Assembly (NCBI GenBank): GCA_963169765.1
Contig: CAUJEN010000128.1
Coordinates: forward strand, 1-64,000
Direction of reading: 5' to 3'
Source of the DNA: QWHO01 sp021404945
GTDB taxonomy: Bacteria > Vulcanimicrobiota > Xenobia > Xenobiales > QWHO01
DNA length: 64,000 nt
Positions 24,411-32,369 of this stretch are shown in pieces; position 1 is the stretch's first letter; every line of letters starts with the position of its first letter. A program made the position numbers and the translations under genes. Under the pieces are notes generated by a model. The model searched no databases. It saw only the letters and a program-made list of their open reading frames with translations, and was not told the origin of the DNA.

Positions 24411-24466
24411 GTTGACAGTCTGCCGGAAGGACCGGAAAGAAGCCTGAAACGAACTGGGTCTCTCGA

Positions 24467-25294
24467 ATGAGCTATGCCAGCCTGGAGGTGCTCTTTTCTC
24501 CAGCTGATTTCGCCGCCCTGAAGGGGCGCGATCTCAGCTCGGCGGTGGCGGTGGTGTTCGACGTGTTGCGAGCCACCAGCTCGATCGTCACGGCCCTGGC
24601 CCACGGGGCCGAAGCCGTCATCCCGGTGCAGGAGATCGAGCAGGCCAACGCCCTGGCTCGGGAAGAGCCTGCCTACCTGCTGGCCGGAGAGCGCCACGGG
24701 CTGCGACTGCTGGCCCACCAGACCGGTCAGCGCGACTTCGACCTGGGCAACTCCCCTCGCGAGTTCCAGCCGGAGATCGTGGCCGGGCGCACCATCGTCA
24801 TGACCACCACCAACGGCACTCGGGCCTTGCAGGCCTGCTCGCATGCCCGGGCGGTTCTGGTGGGCTCGTTCTTGAACCTGACCGCCACCGCCCGAGCCCT
24901 GTCGCAAGCCCGGGCCGAGCAGCTGCTGCTGGTCTGCGGCGGCACCTTCGAGGAGCTGGCCTACGAGGACGTGCTGGGAGCGGGTGCCCTGGCCGAGCTG
25001 CTCGGCCAGCAGGCACCCCTTTCCGACTCGGCCCTGATCGCCCGTCAGATCTGGCGTGGAGCCGAGCCCGACCTGCTGGCGGCCCTGGCCCGGTCGAGGA
25101 ATGGTCGGCACCTGCTCGGCCAGCCGGCCCTGGCCGAGGACGTGGCCTATTGCGCTCAGGTTGACCGCTTCCCCGTTGTGGGCCAGATACAGGGGGAGCG
25201 GGTCACCTCTTGCGAGGGCCCAGACCAGGACGTCTGGGCCGGGGCGATTCACCAGCCGAGTAAAATTCTCCAGAGTCGCCGGGTGCCCCCGTGA
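24467..25294 (+). CDS. comB: 2-phosphosulfolactate phosphatase (ComB family)
   Basis: This 275-residue protein has family hallmarks: VVFDVLRATSSIVTAL near 28-43, FDLGNSPREF, and TTTNGTRAL. ComB removes phosphate from 2-phosphosulfolactate to give sulfolactate. That is a step of coenzyme M synthesis in methanogens and of sulfolactate production in bacteria. No ComA or other sulfolactate gene is in the window, so the pathway here is open. The protein is cytoplasmic and metal-dependent. The strong promoter of the RNA locus starts 56 bases after the stop. Confidence 0.88.
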   Translation: MSYASLEVLFSPADFAALKGRDLSSAVAVVFDVLRATSSIVTALAHGAEAVIPVQEIEQANALAREEPAYLLAGERHGLRLLAHQTGQRDFDLGNSPREFQPEIVAGRTIVMTTTNGTRALQACSHARAVLVGSFLNLTATARALSQARAEQLLLVCGGTFEELAYEDVLGAGALAELLGQQAPLSDSALIARQIWRGAEPDLLAALARSRNGRHLLGQPALAEDVAYCAQVDRFPVVGQIQGERVTSCEGPDQDVWAGAIHQPSKILQSRRVPP

Positions 25295-25350
25295 GGAAAA
25301 TTCTTCGCCTGTCGCAGCGTGATTCGAGGCTGGCGAACAGTTTTTTGGGG

Positions 25351-25379
25351 TTGACACCCTGGACGGCATGGTTTAGATT
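25351..25379 (+). promoter_or_regulatory. Near-consensus sigma-70 promoter of the RNA locus
   Basis: TTGACA at 25351-25356, an exact 17-base spacer and TAGATT at 25374-25379 make the best promoter match in the window. It is preceded by a T6 run. Initiation is expected near 25386. No open reading frame with a ribosome site follows, which points to a non-coding transcript. Confidence 0.8.
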
Positions 25380-25385
25380 GCCGAA

Positions 25386-26028
25386 GTCGACGGCGACGTC
25401 GACCGAATCGGAAAGCGAAACACCGACGCCCCACACGAGCGAAATCGTGAGGCGGGCTGCCAGAGACCGATACCTGGCAGGGGTTGCACCCAGACCCGAG
25501 TGGTGCCGCGGCGTCTCGGCCGCGAGAGTATCGAGACAGGCCTGGACGAGGCCACGGGACCGCGAGGAGAAGCAGCACCGCAGGGTGCCCCCGGGGCAAC
25601 GAACCAGGAGGGGCCGGTGAGGATGGGGCCGGCTGCCCGGCGCAAGTCGGGCTGAGACCCTGCAGCTTCGGTTGCGGGCGCTCCGAAGAGCGAAAGATTC
25701 GGCGGGCTGTCGGCCGTGACCGACAGGGGTATGCGTCCCGACCTCAGCGACGCCGCAGACTGGCTTCGACTGCGAAACCAAAGAGAAGCGCGCTCCGGTC
25801 TGCGAGAAGTCCGGCGGGCTGTCGGGTCCGATACCGACAGGGGCGCGCGCTCACCGCGGCGCGCTGCAGTGTCTCGACTGCGTGACCATCGAGGCGGGCC
25901 TGGAACCAGGTCGGGACCGCGAGGAGAAGCGTCGGCGCGAGCCGACCACCGACTGAAGGTTGCACCAGGAGAGTCCGGTGAGGTTGGAGCCGGGCCACAA
26001 AAGCCACCCTCCGAGGTGGCTTTTGTGC
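25386..26028 (+). ncRNA. Long structured non-coding RNA with repeated folded modules
   Basis: This ~640-nt transcript is predicted from a strong promoter and a terminator. Module 1 (25451-25632) and module 3 (25811-25995) align along their length. Each has five hairpins, then the invariant GGGACCGCGAGGAGAAGC before hairpin 5, then ACCAGGAG and CCGGTGAGG. Stem 1 covaries: CTGCCAG/CTGGCAG in module 1 against CTGTCGG/CCGACAG in module 3. Stem 3 differs completely but both copies have loop GTCTCG. A downstream CGAGAC (25532-25537) or CGAG (25890-25893) can pair with that loop. A partial module 2 starts at 25701. Between them are UUCG- and CGAA-capped hairpins (25659-25692). RNase P, tmRNA and SRP signatures are absent. 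Function unknown. Confidence 0.72.
25996..26027. terminator. Strong bidirectional terminator
   Basis: CACAAAAGCCACC (25996-26008) pairs perfectly with GGTGGCTTTTGTG (26015-26027) around a 6-base loop, with TTTT in the descending arm on either strand. It would end the RNA from the left and the zinc-ribbon gene (stop at 26032) from the right. Confidence 0.85.
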
Positions 26029-26031
26029 ATG

Positions 26032-26862
26032 TCAGGAGAGCCCGTACTCCTGGCGGGCGTGCTCGAGCAGCACCGTGCCCGAGGTGATCTTCTGCTCGGC
26101 CTCGGCCACCATGGGCAGCGTCCGACCCAGAACATAGGAGTCCAGGTTGTAGCCGCGGGCCAGGCGACAGGCCTCCTGGAGTTGACGCAGCCCGCTGATC
26201 ACCTGGTCGAGACCCATCAGGTAATGCTCGATCTCAAAGCGCGGCAGGTGGGTCATGTCGGCCATCTCGTTGCCCACGTCCAGGCCCAACGACTTCATCT
26301 GCTGAGAGAAGACCATGGTGTTGATCTCCCGGGCCTGGACCTTCTTGCACAGCTCCTCGTAGCGCTGGCAGGCGGGGTGGCGTCTGGTCTGGCCCAGTCT
26401 CAAAGGGGAAGTGGCCTCTTGCTGGCGCTGCTCCCACAGCGTGCGCTCGATGGCCAGGTGGCGCCCGCACTGCTCGCAGTTGGAGACCCACAGGGGATTG
26501 ACGTGTGCGCACTGCGAGCAGGTCAGCTCGAAGCTCAGCCTGGGCCCGGCGGTCAGCTCCTCGACCCGCTTTTGCAGGGCCGAGAGGTAGCTGCGGACGG
26601 TGGTCAGCTCTTTCTCCAGATTGGCCTGCAGCGAGCCGAGGTAGGCCCGCAGCTCCTCTTCGGAAAGCCCGTGGGCCGCCACCAGCTCGGCCATCTTCTC
26701 GTGGTCGGTGAGGGCCTCGCGCACGGCCGCCAGGTACTCCTGGCAGCTCGCTCCGGCCTGGCGCCCGCGTACCGTCTTCAGGGCTTTCTCGGCTGCCTGC
26801 GAGATATCTTGCTCTCCCTGAGATGCACCCAGCAAGCTCTGCATCAGCGCCTTCCAGCTCAT
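26032..26862 (-). CDS. Zinc-ribbon helical protein, function unknown
   Basis: This is a 276-residue protein. The ATG at 26862 overlaps the stop of the upstream DUF1152 gene as TGATG, which fixes the start (MSWKALMQSLLG). The protein is mostly helical and has a central four-Cys zinc ribbon, CSQCAHVNPLWVSNCEQCG. The C-terminal half is Leu/Gln/Glu-rich and may form coiled coils (VISGLRQLQEACRLARGYN). It is translationally coupled to DUF1152, so the two products may act together. Confidence 0.7.
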   Translation of the reverse strand: MSWKALMQSLLGASQGEQDISQAAEKALKTVRGRQAGASCQEYLAAVREALTDHEKMAELVAAHGLSEEELRAYLGSLQANLEKELTTVRSYLSALQKRVEELTAGPRLSFELTCSQCAHVNPLWVSNCEQCGRHLAIERTLWEQRQQEATSPLRLGQTRRHPACQRYEELCKKVQAREINTMVFSQQMKSLGLDVGNEMADMTHLPRFEIEHYLMGLDQVISGLRQLQEACRLARGYNLDSYVLGRTLPMVAEAEQKITSGTVLLEHARQEYGLS

Positions 26863-27815
26863 CAGTAGGGGATCGCTTCCCAGGCCCGCATCGGAGGGTA
26901 TTGCTTGCGAAACTCGTGCACCACCCTGTCGACGTCGCTGTAGCTGCGCGTCTGAAGCAGCTCCTTGAGGTAGAGGCAACGGCGCGCCACCGCGTCCACC
27001 TCATAGGACCAGTACATGCTCATCAGCGGGCTGATGAAGAGGCGCGAGCCTTTGGTGCGCCAGGTACGGTGGTGGTCGCCGAAGTGCCCCTCCAGGGCCG
27101 AGGCGATGGAGTTGGAGACCACGCTGGGCGAGCCGCACAGGGCGGCCGTGGCGTAATCGACCGCCTCCAGGAAGAGGCGCGACTCGCTCATCTCGGGCAA
27201 GAGCGAGAAGGCTCCCAGGAAGCCGCCCTTCTTCTGCAGCGCGGCCGAGTTCTCCAGGAACCGGGCGTGACAGACCCCATCGAAGGTGTCCACCCCGAAT
27301 CCAAGGCAGCTCAGTATCTTGCAGGGCAGTTGCAGGCTGTGCACCGCGGCGATGCTGGCCAGGTCCTCCTGGGGGGTGCCCAGCCCCACCTCGTCGCCCC
27401 GCATCAGGCTGTCGGTGCCCCCGTCGGCCAGCACCACGGCGTCGAGCCCGAGCTTGTCCACCAGCTTCGTCCAGGCGTCGATCAAGGTCACCACGCCGGT
27501 GCGCTGGAAGCAGTAGATGCTCACCTCCTCGCCCCTGGTACGAAACCACTGGCACAGCACTCGCTCGGGGAAGTACTCTTCTGAGCCTTGTGTGTCGGCG
27601 TCCACCTCGGTGAGGGCCAGGGCCACCCGCCGCCCCACCTCGGGGGTCAGCGAGGCAAAGGACATGTTCGCCAGGAAGACTTCCTCCACGCGAGGCTTGA
27701 GATAGAAGTAGAGGGGCAGGCCGACGAAGAGATCAAAGCCCCCGCCGGCGCCTGAGATCAGCACCCGGCGCGCGCCGGCGAGTCGCTGCAAGACGGGGGG
27801 AACGCCCAGGTCCAC
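26862..27815 (-). CDS. DUF1152 family protein
   Basis: This 317-residue protein starts at GTG 27815. The N-terminal Rossmann-like RRVLISGAGGGFDLFVGLPL is the DUF1152 hallmark, followed by DAVVLADGGTDSLMRGDE. The GAGGG loop suggests nucleotide or dinucleotide binding, and the D-G-G-T-D segment may bind a phosphate or metal. Activity in this family is unknown to me. It forms a two-gene unit with the zinc-ribbon protein and diverges from the acetolactate decarboxylase-like gene. Confidence 0.8.
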   Translation of the reverse strand: MDLGVPPVLQRLAGARRVLISGAGGGFDLFVGLPLYFYLKPRVEEVFLANMSFASLTPEVGRRVALALTEVDADTQGSEEYFPERVLCQWFRTRGEEVSIYCFQRTGVVTLIDAWTKLVDKLGLDAVVLADGGTDSLMRGDEVGLGTPQEDLASIAAVHSLQLPCKILSCLGFGVDTFDGVCHARFLENSAALQKKGGFLGAFSLLPEMSESRLFLEAVDYATAALCGSPSVVSNSIASALEGHFGDHHRTWRTKGSRLFISPLMSMYWSYEVDAVARRCLYLKELLQTRSYSDVDRVVHEFRKQYPPMRAWEAIPY

Positions 27816-27973
27816 CTGGCTGCGGTTCGACTTTTCGACCCGCCGGCCTCCTTTCGTTTCTCTTCCAGCAACCTCGGGGAAACAAAGCGTTCACCAGCAG
27901 GGCGCTCCCTGACCCGCCGGCTCGTCGTGCGCCGGAAGTGATCCAGATCATTTTGCATCGCGTCAAGCCTGGT

Positions 27974-27979
27974 TAGGCT
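27974..27979 (+). promoter_or_regulatory. -10 element TAGGCT close to the start codon
   Basis: TAGGCT ends 6 bases before the ATG at 27986. TTGCAT at 27953 is a possible -35 at 15-bp spacing. No ribosome-binding sequence lies before the ATG, so a leaderless mRNA is likely. Confidence 0.4.
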
Positions 27980-27985
27980 GGACCC

Positions 27986-28726
27986 ATGAAGAACCCGATC
28001 AGAGCTTTTTTCGTAGCGTCGCTCGCTGTCGGTATCCTGGCCGCCGCCCAGGCGCAACCGTGGGATGGTCAGATCGTGCATTACGGAAGCATGCGTGAAG
28101 CCATCGGAAAGCAGCAGCATGAGGGGCGCGTGCGATTGGGAGAGGTCACCAGGCAGGCCCACTTTTATGGGGTCGGGGCTCTGGAAGGACTGACCGGCGA
28201 GGTGACCGTCCTCGATGGTCAGGTCATCGCCACCGAAGTCGATTCCCAGGGCCAGCTCAAACCCATCCAGGGGACGCGACCGGCCACCTTGCTGGTCGGG
28301 AGCTACGTGGGGGAATGGGCCGAGCAAACTGTGGAATCCCGCGTCAACCCTGGCGCGATGGACGACTTCCTCCGCCAGGCAGCTCGCCAATCGGGAATCG
28401 ATGCACCCCTCTTTCCCTTCTGTGTCGAAGGCGAGTTGCGCGATGTCCGTCTGCACGTGATTCACGGTGCCTGTCCGATGCACGCCCGTATCCACAAAGT
28501 GGAGCTGGGCAAAGAGGTTCTCCCCTTCGAGGCCGACCTGGAGTCCGTCCGAGGCACACTCGTCGGAGTCTACGCGGAAGACTCGGTGGGAACCATCACT
28601 CATCCCGACACGGCTTTCCATGCCCACCTGGTCTTCACTGACCCCACCAGCGGCGCGACGGTTACGGGTCACGTAGAACGAGCAGGTATCGAGGCAGGGG
28701 CCGAGCTTCGGCTCCCTGCCCGGTGA
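27986..28726 (+). CDS. Exported alpha-acetolactate decarboxylase-like protein
   Basis: This 246-residue protein opens with a clear signal peptide (MKNPIRAFFVASLAVGILAAAQA). The mature part follows the acetolactate decarboxylase pattern: HFYGVGALEGLTGEVTVLDG, DVRLHVIHGACPMHARI, THPDTAFHAHLVF and TGHVERAGIEAGAELRLP. Several histidines are available for the zinc site. The classical enzyme is cytoplasmic and makes acetoin from acetolactate, so an exported member may act on another substrate or be periplasmic. No butanediol pathway gene is adjacent. Confidence 0.8.
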   Translation: MKNPIRAFFVASLAVGILAAAQAQPWDGQIVHYGSMREAIGKQQHEGRVRLGEVTRQAHFYGVGALEGLTGEVTVLDGQVIATEVDSQGQLKPIQGTRPATLLVGSYVGEWAEQTVESRVNPGAMDDFLRQAARQSGIDAPLFPFCVEGELRDVRLHVIHGACPMHARIHKVELGKEVLPFEADLESVRGTLVGVYAEDSVGTITHPDTAFHAHLVFTDPTSGATVTGHVERAGIEAGAELRLPAR

Positions 28727-28819
28727 GCCCTGAGACCCGCGCAAGAGCGGCTGGATCAAGGCCCGAGCGAGGCTGCAAACCTGACCAGGAAGCCCGCTCC
28801 CCCGCCCGAAGCCCGGTCG

Positions 28820-29827
28820 ATGGAAACCACCGGCCTCCCCCCTGAAGTGCGCGTTTTGCAAATGATCTCCAGCTACTGGGCCAGCCAGGCGCTGGCCACG
28901 GCGGTGCGGCTGGGGGTGTTCGACGCCCTGCCGGCCAGCGTGAGCGAGCTGGCCCTCAAGCTGGACCTGAAAGAGCCCATGCTGCGCCGGTTGATGCGCG
29001 CCTGCGCGGCGGTGGGCGTGTTGACCCATCATTCCCGAGACCATTACGAGCTGAACGAGCTGGGCCAGGTGCTGTGCTCCAGGACTCCCCACTCGCTGGG
29101 ACCCATGGCGGTCATGCTCAGCGATCCCAGCCACTGGAGCTGCTGGGGGCACTTGCATCACTGCATCCGGACCGGGGAGTCGGGAGTGCGTCCAGGCCTT
29201 GGCACCGAGCGTATCTTCGACTACCTGCAAGAGCACCCCGATCAGGGCCAGAACTTCAATCGGGCCATGGCGGCCATGACCGAGCTGTGGGCCGAGCAGC
29301 TGGGTGCCAGCTACGATTTCTCGCCCTTCCGGACCATCGTGGACGTGGGCGGCAGCCACGGGGTCATGCTGGCCGCCGCCCTCAAGGCGGGCCACCCCGA
29401 GGCCCGCGGCATCCTCTTCGACCTCGAGCACGTGGTGGCCGAGGCCGACGAGGACCTGCGCCGTCACGGTATCTTTGAGCGCACCGAGAAGGTGGGAGGG
29501 AGCTTTTTCGACTTCGCTCCAGCGGGCGACTGCTACCTGATCAAGCACGTGATGCACGGCTGGCCTGACGAGCAGTGCATTCAGGTGCTCAGCCACATTC
29601 GCCGGGCCATGCGGCCCCGGGCGCGGGTGCTGGTGCTGGAGATGCTGCTCGACGAGGAGCCGGGCATGGGCGATCTGCTCGACCTGAACATGATGGTCCT
29701 TAACGGGGGCGCAGAGCGGACCGCCGAGCACATCGGGCAGCTTTACGCCGCGGCCGGGCTGCGCCTGCAGCGCACCATCCCCTCGGTGGGCTTTTATTTC
29801 ATCCTGGAGGGCGTGGCCGCTGCGTGA
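28820..29827 (+). CDS. SAM-dependent O-methyltransferase (acetylserotonin/hydroxyneurosporene type)
   Basis: This is a 335-residue protein. An N-terminal dimerisation winged helix (MISSYWASQALATAVRLGVF, LRRLMRACAAVGVLTHH) is followed by a class I methyltransferase fold. The SAM motif is FRTIVDVGGSHGVMLAAAL, followed by GDCYLIKHVMHGWPDEQC, where H and D/E are catalytic in this family. Length and layout match the plant COMT-like bacterial family that methylates hydroxyls of small aromatic or isoprenoid products. Its end overlaps the convergent RND gene by 29 bases. Substrate unknown. Confidence 0.88.
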   Translation: METTGLPPEVRVLQMISSYWASQALATAVRLGVFDALPASVSELALKLDLKEPMLRRLMRACAAVGVLTHHSRDHYELNELGQVLCSRTPHSLGPMAVMLSDPSHWSCWGHLHHCIRTGESGVRPGLGTERIFDYLQEHPDQGQNFNRAMAAMTELWAEQLGASYDFSPFRTIVDVGGSHGVMLAAALKAGHPEARGILFDLEHVVAEADEDLRRHGIFERTEKVGGSFFDFAPAGDCYLIKHVMHGWPDEQCIQVLSHIRRAMRPRARVLVLEMLLDEEPGMGDLLDLNMMVLNGGAERTAEHIGQLYAAAGLRLQRTIPSVGFYFILEGVAAA

Positions 29828-32369
29828 GCCTTAGCAGGGCGGGCAGGGCCAGCTCGGCTCCGATCAGGTTAGCCAGCACCCCGCTGGCCATCACGAACCC
29901 CAGCGAGGCGATGCCCCGATGGTCGGCCAGCATGAGCGAGCCGAAGCCGGCAATGGTGGTGATCGCGGCCAGGGCCACGGCGGGGCCGGTGGAGTGCGCG
30001 AAGAGGTAGCCCTGATCGCGCCCGTGCACCACGTGCACGCCATAGACCAGCCCGATGCCGAGGGTGAGGGGGAGGGCCATGAAGTTGGCGGGATTGAAGT
30101 TGACCCCGCAGGCGCCCATCAGCCCCAGCATCCACACCACCCCGAGCAGCTTGGGGAGCAGGGCCAGCCCGGCCAGCTTCAAAGAGCGGAAGTGGACCAG
30201 CAAGAGCAGCACGATGATCACCAGGGCGTTGCGCCAGGAGGTCTCGTAGGCCCGCTTCAGCTCGCCCAGGTAGTGGTAGATGAGCACCGGGCTGCCCGTG
30301 ACGGAGGGCTCCACCTGCTCGAGCTCCCCCACGAAACGGGCCAGGGCGGGGCGCTCCCAGACGTTCTCGCGAGGATGGACGGTGAGCAGATACTCGCCAT
30401 TGGGCCCGATGCCTCGCTCGCGCAGCTTGCCGGGCAGGTCCTCCACCCCGATGGCCGGGCCGGGTCGCTGGCTCTGCAGCTGCTCCAGGGCCGCTCGCAC
30501 GTCCTCCATGAGGTGTTGCTCGAAGCTCTCCAGCCCTTCCTCGATGGGTCCCGGACCCATGCCGTCGAGGGTTGCCTTCAAGCGGTCGAGGCGAGCCAGA
30601 CCCACCTTGCGCTCTGGTTCGGGACGACTGGCCAGCAGTCGGCGCAGACGCCTGTCCAGCCCGGCGAAGAGGGGCTCGAGCTCGAGCAACTCCTGGACGC
30701 TGCGGTGGGGGGGAGCCCCCGGCCGGGGAAGCCCTTGCACCGGGGCCAGGGCGGCCGCCACCCGGGCGGAGCGATCCTGCTCGGGCAGAAGGGTCACCAG
30801 GCACTCCACCCGGGCCACCGTGGGCAACTCCTCCAGCTCGCCCACCAGGCGGCGCGCCTCGCTCGCGGTGGGGGCGGCGATCAGGGCCACCAGGCTGGTG
30901 CGCCCCGTCTGCTGCAGCTGCCTCTCGGCCTGCACCGGGGGCGAGCCGGGCGCGTGCATGTGCAGCAGGTTGTAGTCGAAGTGCAGGCGGGGAATGAAGG
31001 AGGCGCACCAGAGTGTGCCAAGGGCAGTCAAGGTGAGCACCAGGCCGGGGTGCCCGGCCACCCAGCGCTCGGCCGGCAGCCAGCGCGAGGGGGGAAGCGG
31101 AGGGACGCTGCTGCGCCGGTCGGTCAGGAAGAGCAGCGAGGGCAGCATCACGGCCATGGCCAGGAACGAGAGCATCACCCCCACTCCCGAGATCAGTCCC
31201 AGGTCGGCCACGGCCCGAAAGGTCGTGAAGCGCAGGGCCAGAAAGGCCACCGCGGTGCTGAGGGCGCCGGTCAGGTTCTCCACCCCCGAGCCCCACATGG
31301 TCTGCTCCATGGCCGGCAGGGGAGCCAGCCCGCTGGCGCGCAGCTCCTCGTAGCGCAGCAGCCAGTGGATGCCAAAGTCCACTCCCAGCCCCACCAGAAT
31401 GCAGGGGAAATTGATGGTCACCAGGTTGAGGATGCCCACGGTCAGCCCGGCAAAGGCCATCGACCAGGTCAGCCCCACGCTCATGACCAGGACGATCAGC
31501 TGGGCCCGCCAGAAGGCTCCGAAGCCCAGCACTAAGAGCAGGTTGCACAGCATGACCGAGCTGATGGTGGCGATCACCGCTCCCCGGGTCGTATCCAGCG
31601 CTTCCTGGGCCTGCAGCACCGGCTCGCCGGTCAGCTCCACCTGCAGGCCTCGAACCTCTTTGAGCAACTCGCGCAGCCGGTGGACGGCCGCCCGCGACTG
31701 GCGGTCGGCGGGGCGCGCGAGCAGCAGGCTCACCTCTCCCTGCCGGGAGGTCAGGTAGACCCGGGTTCCGTGGCGCGTCCCCCCCTGGCCCGGGTCGGGC
31801 TGGGCGCGCGAGAAGGGGGACAGGTAGGGCGCTCGCCCCCGGCTTTCAAAGCTGGCGATGAGCTGGTCGAGCACCCGGTCGAGGGTGGGGCTGAGCTGCG
31901 CGGGGGCCTTCAGGATCGCCTCCAGGCGGCTCTCTCGGCCCAGGGCGGCCAGCCAGGGGCGGGCCTGGCGCAGCTCGAGCTCTAGCTCGCTGAGCTGCTC
32001 GGAGGTGAGGTAGAGCAGGGCCCGGTCTTTGAGGAACTCGAGCTCGAAGCGGGTGAGCACTTTGGTGAACAGGGCGCTCTCTTGCTCGAGTCGCTCGGCG
32101 AGTTGAGCCACCGCCTGCTCGCGCTCGGATTCACTGCCGCCTCTCAGGTAGACCACGATGTCGTTCTCGCCCGGGAAGATTTGCTTGAAGCGACGGTAGT
32201 TAACCTGCACGGGGTGATCGGGACGCAAAAGCTGGGTGCGGTCGGCCGAGAAGGAGAGCGTCTGCTGGGCCACCAGGCCGGCCGGCACCAAGGACAGCGC
32301 CACCAGCACCAGGATGGCCCGGGGGGTGCGGAAGCAGAGCCGGGTGAGCCAGACCAGCAGAGTGGCCAT
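29799..32369 (-). CDS. MMPL/RND-family exporter, HpnN-like
   Basis: This 856-residue protein has the RND layout: an N-terminal transmembrane helix, a large periplasmic domain (about 35-260), six transmembrane helices (GLGVDFGIHWLLRYEEL lies in the sterol-sensing-like region), a second periplasmic domain, and five or six terminal helices. The size and the FSADRTQLLRPDHPVQ opening resemble hopanoid transporter HpnN. Proton-driven export of lipids to the outer membrane is the likely role. It starts immediately after the stop of the beta-lactamase-fold gene, so they share an mRNA. Confidence 0.85.
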   Translation of the reverse strand: MATLLVWLTRLCFRTPRAILVLVALSLVPAGLVAQQTLSFSADRTQLLRPDHPVQVNYRRFKQIFPGENDIVVYLRGGSESEREQAVAQLAERLEQESALFTKVLTRFELEFLKDRALLYLTSEQLSELELELRQARPWLAALGRESRLEAILKAPAQLSPTLDRVLDQLIASFESRGRAPYLSPFSRAQPDPGQGGTRHGTRVYLTSRQGEVSLLLARPADRQSRAAVHRLRELLKEVRGLQVELTGEPVLQAQEALDTTRGAVIATISSVMLCNLLLVLGFGAFWRAQLIVLVMSVGLTWSMAFAGLTVGILNLVTINFPCILVGLGVDFGIHWLLRYEELRASGLAPLPAMEQTMWGSGVENLTGALSTAVAFLALRFTTFRAVADLGLISGVGVMLSFLAMAVMLPSLLFLTDRRSSVPPLPPSRWLPAERWVAGHPGLVLTLTALGTLWCASFIPRLHFDYNLLHMHAPGSPPVQAERQLQQTGRTSLVALIAAPTASEARRLVGELEELPTVARVECLVTLLPEQDRSARVAAALAPVQGLPRPGAPPHRSVQELLELEPLFAGLDRRLRRLLASRPEPERKVGLARLDRLKATLDGMGPGPIEEGLESFEQHLMEDVRAALEQLQSQRPGPAIGVEDLPGKLRERGIGPNGEYLLTVHPRENVWERPALARFVGELEQVEPSVTGSPVLIYHYLGELKRAYETSWRNALVIIVLLLLVHFRSLKLAGLALLPKLLGVVWMLGLMGACGVNFNPANFMALPLTLGIGLVYGVHVVHGRDQGYLFAHSTGPAVALAAITTIAGFGSLMLADHRGIASLGFVMASGVLANLIGAELALPALLRLTQRPRPPG

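Noticed and set aside
25386..26028. RNase P RNA, tmRNA, SRP RNA or a group I/II intron
   Set aside because: The conserved RNase P core (GAGGAAAGTCCG and ACAGAA), the tmRNA tRNA-like end, the SRP GGAA/GNAR hairpin, and the intron domain V/P7 cores were looked for and not found.
25484..26087. Short protein frames inside the RNA locus
   Set aside because: They are Arg/Gly/Ser-rich, lack ribosome sites, and change frame between the homologous modules, which conserve structure and not codons.
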